Below the pieces are notes generated by a model. It was not told the origin of the DNA and ran no database searches. It saw nothing but the letters and a program-made list of their open reading frames with translations. A stretch of DNA of 64,000 bases, taken from the NCBI GenBank assembly GCA_016783545.1, contig JADHWJ010000003.1, positions 1 through 64,000 on the forward strand. The letters are read 5' to 3'. The stretch's first letter is position 1, and every line of letters begins with the position of its first letter. The translations under genes and the position numbers were made by a program. This document shows, piece by piece, positions 9,243-18,999 of the stretch. This stretch comes from Candidatus Aenigmatarchaeota archaeon. Its GTDB lineage: Archaea > Aenigmatarchaeota > Aenigmatarchaeia > QMZP01.

Positions 9243-12230
9243 CCCCGTTTAAATGACATTATATGAGAGAGCGGCTGGAATTAACCAACTGCTCTCCCTC
9301 AGACATGCTGTGGGAAGGAGGGCTCCTCCCCTACGACACCATGGACCACGGGACCTGGGTGGGCCGCATGCCCAAACCAAGCTTCCAGCTCACGTACTGA
9401 CCTTCCTCACCAGAGGGCAGGGCTACGTCCTTGTTGGCGCGCTGGCCCTGCTCCTGCTTGCACAGGGAATGCCAGCCGCCTTCGCCCTTGAACTTCATGA
9501 GCGTTGCCATGATCGGTCTGGTCTGGGGATTGTCGACACTCAGGCCAAACTTCTTGATGCGAAGGACAAAGTAGAGGAACTTCGCCCTCTCTGCATCCGA
9601 CCATCCCTTCACCTCTTTGGCCGTGAGAGCACCAAAGATCGTGCCAAGGGCTGACTCTGCCGCGCTTCTGTCGCCACGCTCAACAGTGATGAGTACGCCG
9701 ATGATGGCGTCGCCCGGATCGGTGGAAGCCGGGTCGAAGTCAACCACTGCCGTAGTAGGCACTATGGTTACGGGCGGTGCCGCCGGCGGAGTCGGCATGG
9801 AAAGAGGTGTAACATTCGGCGTACGCGGAGTGGTAGAAGGCCGTCTTCCTCTTCTTTCACTGCCCCGACGGGCCGGATCACTGCCCTCACACACCTCTTC
9901 GAGGAGTGCCATGTCATTCTCCCGTGTCATACCAGCAACTCTACGAGCGCGAACAGAATCACGACGGACAGAAGCACAGACGCGAGCCGCCGTGGAACCG
10001 AGATGCGTCAGTCTCTTGGCAGCAGCGCCTTGCCCGAAGACAGACTCCCAGTTCCATCCATCAGGGAACTCGACCGGGATCTCGGTCCGGACAGGGGCTT
10101 TCTTGCCAGGCATCTGCTTCTCAGAGATCGCCACAAAGCTGGTATGTGCAGATATCACGCCGTACTTGAGGCTGACCTCTGTCACCCCAACACTATCACC
10201 GGTCTCCTTGATCTTCTGCCTGGCCCAGAGCTGAGGCGCGAACGTGCACTCGTCTACGTCTGAGAGATTAACATCAAACGTCTGTGGAGCTCCAGCCGGA
10301 TCATTACCGGTTACCTTCACCGAAGCCGGAGCCTTCTTGCCTGCGCGAACCGTGATCACAGCAGGCATGTTCTGGAATACATCTGTCACACCGACCGCAT
10401 CAGTGTCCTTGCCGGCGTCGACCTTGACATCGGTCAACACAGGACCACTGAGAGTTCCCACGATCTTCTTCGCTGCACCTTCCATATCCTCATTGGGCAG
10501 GAAGTTCATGTTCACTCCATTGGTCAGCCTGGCAATCTGAGCCAGGGTAGCATCGTTCACTGCCGTATCAATGCCGATCGTGATCATCCGCACCCCGCCG
10601 GGGCTGGTGTCAACAGGATCCGTTGTCTGACCATCAGAGACGATGACCATGTACTTGCCAGAGTATTTGCCCTTGGCAAGCTCGGCATAGGCCAGCTTCA
10701 CGGCAGTGCCGAGATAGGTACTGTTCTCTGATTGCAGGCCTTGAACCATGGGAATTGGATCCTGCTCCCGGGCATCACCAAGCGGGTATATCACCTGTGC
10801 ATGTGTAGAGAACTTGATGATACCCACGTGGTGGCCGATGTTACTGTCCTTGATCTTCTGGATAAGGTCAGCAACCAGCCGTTTGAGGCCTTCGATCTTG
10901 ATGCCACTCATGCTACCTGAGACATCAAGGACGAATTCGATGTCCATGGGAATGGGATCGGCCTGGAACGGAGGGATGATGTTCAGCAGAACGAAGCTCT
11001 CCTTGGAAAGGGTTGCACTATGAACAGCCACCTGGGGAACAGTTGCCATGGGTGTGTAAACGAGGGTGAAGTCCCTGTTGGGAATAAGGTCCTCCACCAC
11101 CACGGTTGTCCCCCGCTTCGGCGTCAGCTCCTGCTCTGCCACCAACATCTCGTGGCTCGGGCAGGTGAGCTTACACCGGAATCCAGGCGAAAGCTTGACC
11201 CGGATGGCGGCGTTGTAGGGCACTCCTTCCTTGGTCGGAACAGGGGTGATCTCGGATGCATCATGAGTTACATCCGTATTCGGTGACCACCCGTCACCTG
11301 TCCGGTCAGTCGGCTTGCCAGCGATGAAACGAGGAGCTACCACCAAGGGAATGCGGAAACGCGCTCCATCTGCGCCCCAAGGTATGGTCTGGACGAACCT
11401 GACCTCGACCAGGATCTCCTCTCCTGGTTCAATGCCACCAACGTTCATGGTGAAGATGTTCTCTCTCTTCTGCTCCATGAGGGTGGCATGGTCGCCGGCT
11501 GCGACTGCGTCATCGTATTCCTTCTTTGCCTGTGCCTTCTCCTTGATTTCGGCAACAATGGTCTTGTCCTTGCCGATCGTCATCCGGCACCCTGTGACAG
11601 AGGCGTCGGCGGGCAGCGGAAAGCAATAGATGGCCTCCACGGCTTCGGTGTGTTTGTTCTCGTACTCTTGAGTACACACGACTTCTGCGGTTGTGCCAGC
11701 CACTGTTGCTTCGAACCCCAAGGCTTTCAACGGTACAAGAACCTTTGGGTCAGGGACATTATCAGGTGCGTCCACAGGCGAAACACCCCCACCGGGGTTT
11801 ACGACACATCCACCTTTTTCAGGCTTAACTGCACTACTCGGACGACTCATGGTGTTTCCTCCTGATCGTGCTCCCTTAAGAGCGTGACCGTTGGATATTC
11901 GGGACATAACCAGTTCTTTAAAGGCATCCTCACCGTAGTCCCGTTTCAGCATGGCAAGGAACCTTGCAGAATCTGCTCTTCTTCTACCACCTCCTTTCCA
12001 GAGAACATCTTGTTTTATTGCGTTTGGACTAAGAGTCCTAGCCAGCTCTATTATCTCTGGATTTCTTAGAGCTGACGCGGATTTCTCAGTCAGATCAGCC
12101 AGACTGTGCTTGGGCCTGTCCCTTGCTTTTGCCATTTCGGCTCCTCCTTTCTCCAGGACAGAGTAAAGACAAAAAGAAACCAGAACACTTAGAAAAAGCA
12201 CTAACCAAATCTGTCCACTTCTCTTAGAGA
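9243..12230. mobile_element. Foreign GC-rich cassette 1 (single VIT/vWA gene)
   Basis: Left edge CCCCGTTTAAATGACATTATA resembles the reverse complement of the shared end motif; right edge candidate CTGTCCACTTCTCTTAGAGATATC; sharp composition change at both sides. Confidence 0.55.
9331..12135 (-). CDS. VIT domain plus von Willebrand factor A domain protein
   Basis: VIT region (EVVCTQEYENKHTEAVEAIYCFPLPADASVTG) followed by vWA MIDAS DVSGSMSGIKI. Start re-assigned to the ATG after AAAGGAGG (MAKARDRPKHSLADL). Confidence 0.88.
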   Translation of the reverse strand: MAKARDRPKHSLADLTEKSASALRNPEIIELARTLSPNAIKQDVLWKGGGRRRADSARFLAMLKRDYGEDAFKELVMSRISNGHALKGARSGGNTMSRPSSAVKPEKGGCVVNPGGGVSPVDAPDNVPDPKVLVPLKALGFEATVAGTTAEVVCTQEYENKHTEAVEAIYCFPLPADASVTGCRMTIGKDKTIVAEIKEKAQAKKEYDDAVAAGDHATLMEQKRENIFTMNVGGIEPGEEILVEVRFVQTIPWGADGARFRIPLVVAPRFIAGKPTDRTGDGWSPNTDVTHDASEITPVPTKEGVPYNAAIRVKLSPGFRCKLTCPSHEMLVAEQELTPKRGTTVVVEDLIPNRDFTLVYTPMATVPQVAVHSATLSKESFVLLNIIPPFQADPIPMDIEFVLDVSGSMSGIKIEGLKRLVADLIQKIKDSNIGHHVGIIKFSTHAQVIYPLGDAREQDPIPMVQGLQSENSTYLGTAVKLAYAELAKGKYSGKYMVIVSDGQTTDPVDTSPGGVRMITIGIDTAVNDATLAQIARLTNGVNMNFLPNEDMEGAAKKIVGTLSGPVLTDVKVDAGKDTDAVGVTDVFQNMPAVITVRAGKKAPASVKVTGNDPAGAPQTFDVNLSDVDECTFAPQLWARQKIKETGDSVGVTEVSLKYGVISAHTSFVAISEKQMPGKKAPVRTEIPVEFPDGWNWESVFGQGAAAKRLTHLGSTAARVCASVRRDSVRARRVAGMTRENDMALLEEVCEGSDPARRGSERRGRRPSTTPRTPNVTPLSMPTPPAAPPVTIVPTTAVVDFDPASTDPGDAIIGVLITVERGDRSAAESALGTIFGALTAKEVKGWSDAERAKFLYFVLRIKKFGLSVDNPQTRPIMATLMKFKGEGGWHSLCKQEQGQRANKDVALPSGEEGQYVSWKLGLGMRPTQVPWSMVS

Positions 12231-12245
12231 TATCAAAGGATATCT
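12226..12245. repeat. Perfect hairpin AGATATC-AAAG-GATATCT at right edge of cassette 1
   Basis: 7-bp perfect inverted repeat; a second hairpin GTGGGT-TAAA-ACCCAC follows at 12266-12281. Confidence 0.5.
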
Positions 12246-12326
12246 TTAAACTTGGAAAGCATGATGTGGGTTAAAACCCACTTAATAGTTATATAGGAAA
12301 ACTTTAAATACCTTATTTTAGCCAAA

Positions 12327-12515
12327 TTACTCAACAGAACTAAATCCGTGGCTTTCCATTAATTTTTTAAAACACTCTCTGCAAAGATGACCTCTGGCAA
12401 GTATGTCAAGAAGTTTATCCTTAAGCTTAATATTATATCTTTTATCTGCCAAGTCATTGCACAAAATACAATAATTCATAGAGGTATTTGGTTGCAGATG
12501 CTTATAAATTAGCAA
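12327..12515 (-). CDS. Small Cys-containing zinc-binding protein
   Basis: MNYCILCND...HLCRECFKKLMESHG (CxxC...CxxC); start may be the internal Met. Confidence 0.45.
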   Translation of the reverse strand: MLIYKHLQPNTSMNYCILCNDLADKRYNIKLKDKLLDILARGHLCRECFKKLMESHGFSSVE

Positions 12516-12539
12516 GAAAAATATGGGATATTTCCCAGC

Positions 12540-13241
12540 TCATTTTCCGAATCTTCGTTCCCTTTCAGAAAAATCTTCAATGACTTTATTAAAGTCTTCT
12601 TTTGTGAACTCAGGCCACATTGGATCAACAAATGCAAGCTCTGAATATGCAGACTGGAAAAGCAAAAAATTGGAAAGTCTTTTCTCCCCACCGGTTCTTA
12701 TGACAAGGTCTGGGTCAGCTGTTCCGTTTGTCTCAAGGTATGTCCTGAATGTTTTTTCATCTATAGTAGCTGGACTATCCTTTGAAATCCTTTTGCATGC
12801 ATTAATTATCTCCTGTCTTCCGCCGTATGCCACTGCAAGATTAAGCCTGAAATTATCATGATGCTTTGTCTTTTCCATTAGCTTTTTCATGCCTTCCTGC
12901 ATATCCTCAGGAAGTTTTTTCATATTTCCTAAAAAATAGACCCTTATTTTGTCTTTGAAAACAAAACTATTCTCATCAGAAAGAATATTGTTTATCTCCT
13001 TCTTTGCTATTCTGATTAGGAAATCCAATTCTATTTTTGGCCTTTTTTCAAGGTTTTCAAGTGACAGTGTATAGAATGTTATGGTTTTTATACCAAGTTC
13101 CTGTGACCATTTGATTACCTGCTTTAGTTTTTCAACTCCCCATTCGTGTCCCTTCCATGGTCTTTTCAAAAGCCTTTTTGCAAATCTTCGATTTCCGTCC
13201 GGAACGATCGCAATTGATTTAGGTATATTCATAATAATCAT
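12540..13241 (-). CDS. uppS: Cis-prenyltransferase (undecaprenyl/polyprenyl diphosphate synthase)
   Basis: IAIVPDGNRRFAKR, LNLAVAYGGRQEI, DLVIRTGGEKRLSNFLLFQSAYSEL. Confidence 0.92.
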   Translation of the reverse strand: MIIMNIPKSIAIVPDGNRRFAKRLLKRPWKGHEWGVEKLKQVIKWSQELGIKTITFYTLSLENLEKRPKIELDFLIRIAKKEINNILSDENSFVFKDKIRVYFLGNMKKLPEDMQEGMKKLMEKTKHHDNFRLNLAVAYGGRQEIINACKRISKDSPATIDEKTFRTYLETNGTADPDLVIRTGGEKRLSNFLLFQSAYSELAFVDPMWPEFTKEDFNKVIEDFSERERRFGK

Positions 13242-13342
13242 TATTATGTGTTTGATTTTAAATATTTATTTTCATCAGATATAAGCTTTATTATATAGTA
13301 AAATGCGCCCATATATTAGGAAATTCACTCAATAGTTTAAAT

Positions 13343-14170
13343 ATGTTTAGAAAATACGGATTTATCGGTATTTTGCTAATAATTTTTGTTGAAATAAACT
13401 TTATTCTAAAAATCCAGCCATTTGCAAATTGGTATTTCCCAATAGTCTGGTTTGGGTTTATTTTAACAATAGATGCCCTTGTATACAAGCTTAAAGGGAA
13501 TTCTTTGATAAGTAATAGGTTTTATCAGTTCTTAGGTATAGTTATAATTTCAGCAATGTTCTGGTGGGTATTTGAGTTCATAAACATACCACTCCAGAAT
13601 TGGAGTTATATGGGTATGACGGGTCTTGGTATCTGGAAAAATCTGTTTGGATTCTTGTCGTTTTCAACTGTTCTTCCAGCTCTATTTGAAACCGTTGAGC
13701 TTATAAGATCTGTTCATCTTTTTGATAGGAAAAAACTGCATAAAAAACATAAAATAACAAAAAAGCTTTTGTATTCAATGATGGTTCTTGGAGTAATTTT
13801 CTTTATCGCACCAGTAGTTTTGCCTAAATTTGCATTTCCTCTTGTTTGGTTGAGTTTATTCCTTATATTAGATCCGATAAACTATCTGCACAAACAACCA
13901 AGCATTGTTGGCCATCTGAAAGACAGAAAATTATCAATTCCTCTCTCATTATTACTCGCAGGTATTATTATTGGATTCCTCTGGGAATTCTGGAACTATT
14001 GGGCAATACCCAAGTGGACATATACCCTCCCATACGTTGGTTTTTTAAAAGTCTTTGAGATGCCAATTTTAGGCTATATAGGATACTTCCCATTTGCATG
14101 GGAACTATACGCAATGTACTGGTTTGTGAGGAGTCTATTCATCCAAAAAGAACCTTTGATGGCTGAATAG
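13343..14170 (+). CDS. Polytopic membrane protein, unknown function
   Basis: Multiple hydrophobic segments; W-rich FWWVFEFINIPLQNW and FLWEFWNYWAIPKW repeats. Confidence 0.5.
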   Translation: MFRKYGFIGILLIIFVEINFILKIQPFANWYFPIVWFGFILTIDALVYKLKGNSLISNRFYQFLGIVIISAMFWWVFEFINIPLQNWSYMGMTGLGIWKNLFGFLSFSTVLPALFETVELIRSVHLFDRKKLHKKHKITKKLLYSMMVLGVIFFIAPVVLPKFAFPLVWLSLFLILDPINYLHKQPSIVGHLKDRKLSIPLSLLLAGIIIGFLWEFWNYWAIPKWTYTLPYVGFLKVFEMPILGYIGYFPFAWELYAMYWFVRSLFIQKEPLMAE

Positions 14171-14204
14171 CATTTAAATAAATATCTAATAAAAGAAGAT
14201 AATT

Positions 14205-15056
14205 ATGAAATTTGAATTACATTGCCACTCAACGCATTCAAGAGGAAAGAAAATACCATTTGAAGGAACTGTTAATCCAAAGGCTATAATAAAGCATGCA
14301 AAGAGTATAGGTCTCTCTGGTATAGCGCTTACAGATCATAATAATTCCAATGGGTGGAAAGAAGCAAAAGAAGAGGCAAAGAAACAAGATATTCTATTTA
14401 TACCTGGAATTGAGATTTCAAGCCTTGGTGGAACAGAATTCCACACAAAAGGACATATGATAGGCCTTGGTTTGAATGAGAATATAGAAAAGGGTCTTGG
14501 TGTGAAAGAAACAGTTGACAGAATACATGAACAGGGTGGAATAGCCATAGCTCCTCACCCATTTGATCTGAAAAATACTGGGTTAAAAGAAGAGATGAAA
14601 AAAACAGACGCTGTTGAGATATTCAATTCATTATCAATAGACAAGATCAGTAACTTCATAGCAGAAAGAAAGGCTGACAAATTTGGATTGAGCAAAGTCG
14701 CAAGTTCTGATGCACATACTCTGGATATGATTGGGAATTCTGTGATAAAATCAGGGGCAACAGACATGGATTCACTTTTGAAGGAAATAAAAAATGGCTA
14801 TGTTGGTATTGAGAAAAGATACGCAACATTGAAGAATATTATAGACTGGTCATGGGAAAGGATCATAAAGAGTCAGGCACATATACTCGAATATGTTACT
14901 GATAATTATTGGACTCCTAAAAAAGAGATAACTGAGATGTTTCTGGATAAATTTGTAAATAATCCTGAACATGGGTTTTGGAAATTTGCTGCCAGTATTG
15001 GACTCGCCAACGCATATGTATATTCTGCATTCAAAAATATGAGATGGATGCTGTAA
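14205..15056 (+). CDS. PHP-domain metal-dependent phosphoesterase
   Basis: ELHCHSTHSRGK, ALTDHNN, IAIAPHPFD, ASSDAHT. Confidence 0.85.
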   Translation: MKFELHCHSTHSRGKKIPFEGTVNPKAIIKHAKSIGLSGIALTDHNNSNGWKEAKEEAKKQDILFIPGIEISSLGGTEFHTKGHMIGLGLNENIEKGLGVKETVDRIHEQGGIAIAPHPFDLKNTGLKEEMKKTDAVEIFNSLSIDKISNFIAERKADKFGLSKVASSDAHTLDMIGNSVIKSGATDMDSLLKEIKNGYVGIEKRYATLKNIIDWSWERIIKSQAHILEYVTDNYWTPKKEITEMFLDKFVNNPEHGFWKFAASIGLANAYVYSAFKNMRWML

Positions 15057-15091
15057 ACTAAATATTTAAGTCGGCAAAACAATACTATATA

Positions 15092-15337
15092 TTGATGATA
15101 GACAAAAAATTACTTATTTTTTCCATAATAATCGGGGGTTTTCTTACTCAGATTATTAATTCACAGCTACCTGGAAATGTTCTTTTTGATAGCAGTTCTA
15201 AGGCTGCGGCAGGTCTTATAGGAATAGGTGCCACAGAGGTATTGTCAATGGGTTTTGGGTTAGTTGTGCAATACTCTATAACCATTGGTGTTGTTTATAT
15301 GTTCTTCAGAGGTATATGGAAAAAGTTTGAAAGATAA
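15092..15337 (+). CDS. Small membrane protein
   Basis: Hydrophobic helices; archaeal spacing with TATA upstream. Confidence 0.4.
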   Translation: MMIDKKLLIFSIIIGGFLTQIINSQLPGNVLFDSSSKAAAGLIGIGATEVLSMGFGLVVQYSITIGVVYMFFRGIWKKFER

Positions 15338-15364
15338 TTTAAAACTTCATATCTAATTAAAAAT

Positions 15365-15769
15365 ATGGAAAAAGTGCCAAGAGTGGGTAGTGCTGTTTTA
15401 GTTGAGAAAGATGGTAAATTTCTTCTTGGAGAAAGGAACAAGAAAAATGCTAAAGGTTTTTGGGTGATTCCTGGCGGCAAGGTCGAATGGGGTGAAACAA
15501 TTGAACAGGCTGCTATCAGGGAGATAAAAGAGGAAACAGGCCTTGATATTGAAATAATAAAGAAAATCGGCAGCAAGGAGATAATAAACACTCCAGCAGA
15601 CTACCATAGAGTTGTTTTCTTTCACCTGGCAAGACCAAAAAACAGTGACCTGAAATATAATGACGATCTTTCTGATGCAGGGTTTTTTACTATTGATGAA
15701 ATCAAAAACATGAAAACTGTTAAGAGTGTTGAATGGGTGCTTAGAAAAGCAGGCTATTGGAAAGATTAG
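15365..15769 (+). CDS. NUDIX hydrolase
   Basis: GGKVEWGETIEQAAIREIKEETGL NUDIX box. Confidence 0.93.
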   Translation: MEKVPRVGSAVLVEKDGKFLLGERNKKNAKGFWVIPGGKVEWGETIEQAAIREIKEETGLDIEIIKKIGSKEIINTPADYHRVVFFHLARPKNSDLKYNDDLSDAGFFTIDEIKNMKTVKSVEWVLRKAGYWKD

Positions 15770-15813
15770 AACCTATCTGAAAGTATTTAAATCTGTAATA
15801 CATTGTATTACAT

Positions 15814-16041
15814 ATGAAACTAAAAACCATTCAGGCAAGAATACCAGAAAAATTATATGAAGAATTAGAGCAAAGAGTAGAGCTAGGAATGTATGCAAGC
15901 ACATCAGAAGTTATGAGAGATGCTCTAAGGAAAATGTTTGTCGAACAGAGCAGAACATTCTTAAGAGATTTAGCAAAAGAGAAGGGAATAAAAAAGGAAG
16001 AACTATTAGAAGAACTGTGGAAAATTAGGCGAGCTGAATGA
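15814..16041 (+). CDS. Ribbon-helix-helix antitoxin (CopG/ParD-like)
   Basis: TIQARIPEKLYEELEQRVELGMYASTSEVMRDALRKM; overlaps the downstream PIN gene. Confidence 0.8.
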   Translation: MKLKTIQARIPEKLYEELEQRVELGMYASTSEVMRDALRKMFVEQSRTFLRDLAKEKGIKKEELLEELWKIRRAE

Positions 16042-16463
16042 AAAACCTAAGAGTTTTTATTGACAGTAATATAATACTAACAGGCACATTCTTTTCTGGC
16101 CCAGAATCTATGGTACTGTCCTCTAATTTTAAGCTTCTGACATCAGATGTCTGTAAAGAAGAAGTTTTGGAAGTTGTTAAAAGAAAATTCAGAAAATTTG
16201 GCTTTGGAACAGAAAAGTTAGCCGTAGAAGAGTTATTGAAATCGTTTGCTGATATTGAGATATTAAAAGCCAATGATTATATGCATAAACTGGATATAAG
16301 CAAGAAACTATTAAAAGGTAAAAATGATCAAAAGATTTTAGCAGCTGTTCTTCATTCAAAACCGGATTATTTTGTAACAGGGGACAGTGACTTTAAAACA
16401 AATGAAATATCTAAATTAGCTAAAGTTGTCAGTTCAAGGGAACTTTTAGAAAATGTTTATTAA
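16038..16463 (+). CDS. PIN-domain toxin (VapC-like)
   Basis: FIDSNIILTGTF...DVCKEEVL...DYFVTGDSDF. Confidence 0.8.
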   Translation: MKNLRVFIDSNIILTGTFFSGPESMVLSSNFKLLTSDVCKEEVLEVVKRKFRKFGFGTEKLAVEELLKSFADIEILKANDYMHKLDISKKLLKGKNDQKILAAVLHSKPDYFVTGDSDFKTNEISKLAKVVSSRELLENVY

Positions 16464-17014
16464 CCTTCCAACCTATAATCCCAACCAGGCTTCCATTCTC
16501 TTTTTAGTCTCCAGTCCTCTTTGACAGCCTGCTCCCAAGTCTTTTTGTTAAGGACAACTTCCAAAGCCAGCTGAGGCGCTTTATGCGCCACTATTGCAAC
16601 CTTTTTTCCTGGATATTTTTCCAAAAGAAAGTTCAGGAAATGCCTTATTCTTCTTTCAACATCCCTATAGCTCTCTCCATTCGGAAATGGTTGCTCCAGA
16701 TGATCAAGAACATTAGGCTCTACTTTAATTGAAGGTGCTCCGTTTAGGTCACCGTAATTAGCTTCTCTGAGCTTCTCATCCCTTACTATAGGAATACTCC
16801 TGTCACCAAATACTATATTAGCAGAATCCACTGCTCTTCTCAAATCCGAGCAGAAAACAACATCAAATTCTTTTTCTCTGACTATGCTTTTTAGCTCTAT
16901 TGATTGCTTTTTCCCAAGCTCTGAGAGCTCTCCTTGATTCCAGCCAGTGGAAATTTTGTTTTCATTGTCTGTACTAGTTCCATGTACAAAATATGTTATT
17001 TTCACTATTTTCAT
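16460..17014 (-). CDS. Histidine phosphatase / phosphoglycerate mutase family protein
   Basis: YFVHGTSTDNE (RHG-like motif), VVFCSDLRRAVDSA, VAIVAHKAP. Confidence 0.75.
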   Translation of the reverse strand: MKIVKITYFVHGTSTDNENKISTGWNQGELSELGKKQSIELKSIVREKEFDVVFCSDLRRAVDSANIVFGDRSIPIVRDEKLREANYGDLNGAPSIKVEPNVLDHLEQPFPNGESYRDVERRIRHFLNFLLEKYPGKKVAIVAHKAPQLALEVVLNKKTWEQAVKEDWRLKREWKPGWDYRLEG

Positions 17015-17043
17015 GTGCGATAGTTGTATTTTTAAAATATAAA

Positions 17044-17243
17044 TGCGGGAGGCCGGATTCGAACCGACGAAGGCATCTTACACCTACGGGCCGAAGCCCG
17101 ATGACGTACTAAGCCACTAGGCCCTTAACCTAGCCCCTTTGACCAATCCCAAACCAATTTCAATCGGAAGCTGGCCGAACTTGTGAGGTCAGCTCCTTTT
17201 GGATGAAACCTTTTGTTGAAAAAGGTTTCTTGGGAACTCCCGC
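17044..17243 (-). tRNA. tRNA-Leu-like class II tRNA interrupted by introns (D-loop and anticodon/variable region)
   Basis: Acceptor GCGGGAG / CTCCCGC with A73; T-arm GTCGG-TTCGAAT-CCGGC; D-arm rebuilds as TTCCCAAG^...^ATTGGTCAAAGGGGC. 200 nt total; anticodon not resolved by eye. Confidence 0.65.
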
Positions 17244-17272
17244 TCTGTTAAGAATTGGATATATTATAAATA

Positions 17273-17977
17273 TTATTTCAGCTTAAAATATACTCTTCTT
17301 CTATCCTTTCCTTTGTTTTTTAGGTCAATTATCTCTATTTCACCTATTTCAGAGATATTTTTTAGATGTGTTCCACCACAGGCTTTCTTATCAAAACCTT
17401 CTATCTCAACAATCCTCCATTCTTTTGCTTCTGGAGGCATCATATCCTTTAAGCTGAATAGATTAGGATCTTTCAGTGCATCTTCTTTTGAAAGGAAATA
17501 CAGTTTTACAGGAAGCTCTTTTTTGATTATTTCATTGACCTTTTCTTCAAAACCTTTCATTTTTTCCCTATCAAAATTCTCTAAATTAAAATCAATTCTT
17601 GACTTATCTTCTGCCATCTGGTTGCCTGTTATTCTTGCCCCTGTCTCTTTATGTATTACTTCAGAAAGAACATGTGCTGCTGTATGATATCTCATGAACA
17701 GGTATCTTCTATCCCAGTTTAGTTCGCATTCAACTTCATCTCCTTCTTTTAGACCTTCTTTATCTACCTCATGGGAGATATTTCCACTAAACTTTCCAGC
17801 AAAAACAACCTTGAATTCTTCACCATCTTTCTTTATTGTTCCTTCATCCCAGGGCTGTCCTCCACCATTCGGATAAAAAGCGGTTTGATCTAAAACAATG
17901 AATTTTTTGTCTGCTTTTACTACTTTAGCTTTCCAATTTTTCAGATAACAATCCTTCAGATATAAAACTTCTAACAT
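17273..17977 (-). CDS. alaX: Alanyl-tRNA editing protein (AlaX)
   Basis: LDQTAFYPNGGGQPWDEG; HTAAHVLSEVI; ACGGTHLKNISEIG. Confidence 0.9.
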   Translation of the reverse strand: MLEVLYLKDCYLKNWKAKVVKADKKFIVLDQTAFYPNGGGQPWDEGTIKKDGEEFKVVFAGKFSGNISHEVDKEGLKEGDEVECELNWDRRYLFMRYHTAAHVLSEVIHKETGARITGNQMAEDKSRIDFNLENFDREKMKGFEEKVNEIIKKELPVKLYFLSKEDALKDPNLFSLKDMMPPEAKEWRIVEIEGFDKKACGGTHLKNISEIGEIEIIDLKNKGKDRRRVYFKLK

Positions 17978-18007
17978 AATAAAAATTTGTATTTAATTAA
18001 TTAAAGT

Positions 18008-18955
18008 TTATCTCCATTTCAACTGCTGCTCATATGTTGAGTGCGGCTTAAATTTTTTCTTTACATTCTCTATTCCAGCATTACCAACAGTTTCTATATC
18101 TTTATTATTTCCAATACCTAATCTTGCTTGCTTGCAATAATGAAAGTATCCAATATTTTCAGGGTTAAATCCCATTATTCTGGTAGCTATTGTGTCTGTT
18201 GCAAGGAAGTCTGTTCCAGCCAGTGCGAGTTTCATCATCACAGGATCTCCGTGCCCTGGTCCTTCTCCTTCCATTGCTTTAAAAGCGTCTATGACAGATA
18301 TGTCAGGAGATATCTTTTTGGCAATCTCAAATATGTTCTTGTTTATTGCCACTGTTCCCTGGTGTATGGCTGCTTTGTAGTTTTTGTATTTGGCTGAAAC
18401 TGGTAGCCTTTTTAGTGCAAAACCAACATATTTGCTTGCTGGAAAGTACTGATTTTTCAAGAGACTTCCAACAGCAAGGTTTTTCAGGGAAAGTGTAACA
18501 ACTACCTCATTATGTGTCTTCATTGGGCAGACAGATATTCTACAGTCAGATTCAACAACAGTCTTTGAGATCCTAAGCTCCATCGGTTTTAGTTCTGAAT
18601 CAAATCCAGAGACAGTTACATAATCATCCTTATTGAGGTCAAAGAAATCAATATTATATTCCTTTTTCAATGAAAGATATCCAAAGTTTTTGAATGCCTT
18701 GAAAGTATCATATGCACTTCCTTCTGCTATCAATAATTTCTGGTCTGTATGTTTTGATACAAAGTCCAGAACAGCCCTTACAGCATCAACATGTGTTGAT
18801 GCAAACTGATTGATATCAGAGACAAAATTAGGCTTTATAATTATCCGTTCTTTTCCTTTTATTTTTTCCTTTAGCTTTTCTTTTATTTCATCAAGACAGT
18901 TTGTTGTGTTTTCATACCTGTCTTCTCCTTTCCAAATGGAGACTTTGGTTTTCAT
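18008..18955 (-). CDS. DUF362 family protein
   Basis: IIIKPNFVSD, SVCPMKTHNEVVVTLSLKNLAVG, IDAFKAMEGEGPGHGDPV. Confidence 0.8.
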   Translation of the reverse strand: MKTKVSIWKGEDRYENTTNCLDEIKEKLKEKIKGKERIIIKPNFVSDINQFASTHVDAVRAVLDFVSKHTDQKLLIAEGSAYDTFKAFKNFGYLSLKKEYNIDFFDLNKDDYVTVSGFDSELKPMELRISKTVVESDCRISVCPMKTHNEVVVTLSLKNLAVGSLLKNQYFPASKYVGFALKRLPVSAKYKNYKAAIHQGTVAINKNIFEIAKKISPDISVIDAFKAMEGEGPGHGDPVMMKLALAGTDFLATDTIATRIMGFNPENIGYFHYCKQARLGIGNNKDIETVGNAGIENVKKKFKPHSTYEQQLKWR

Positions 18956-18999
18956 AGTAAGGATTGGTTTCTGTTCTTAAAATTGCTTCCAAAACAAAA

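Noticed and set aside
9253-12166. Many plus-strand ORFs over the VIT/vWA gene (e.g. 9617..10234, 10244..10540, 11488..11865)
   Set aside because: Antisense shadow ORFs caused by high GC; the minus-strand frame has recognisable VIT and vWA domains.
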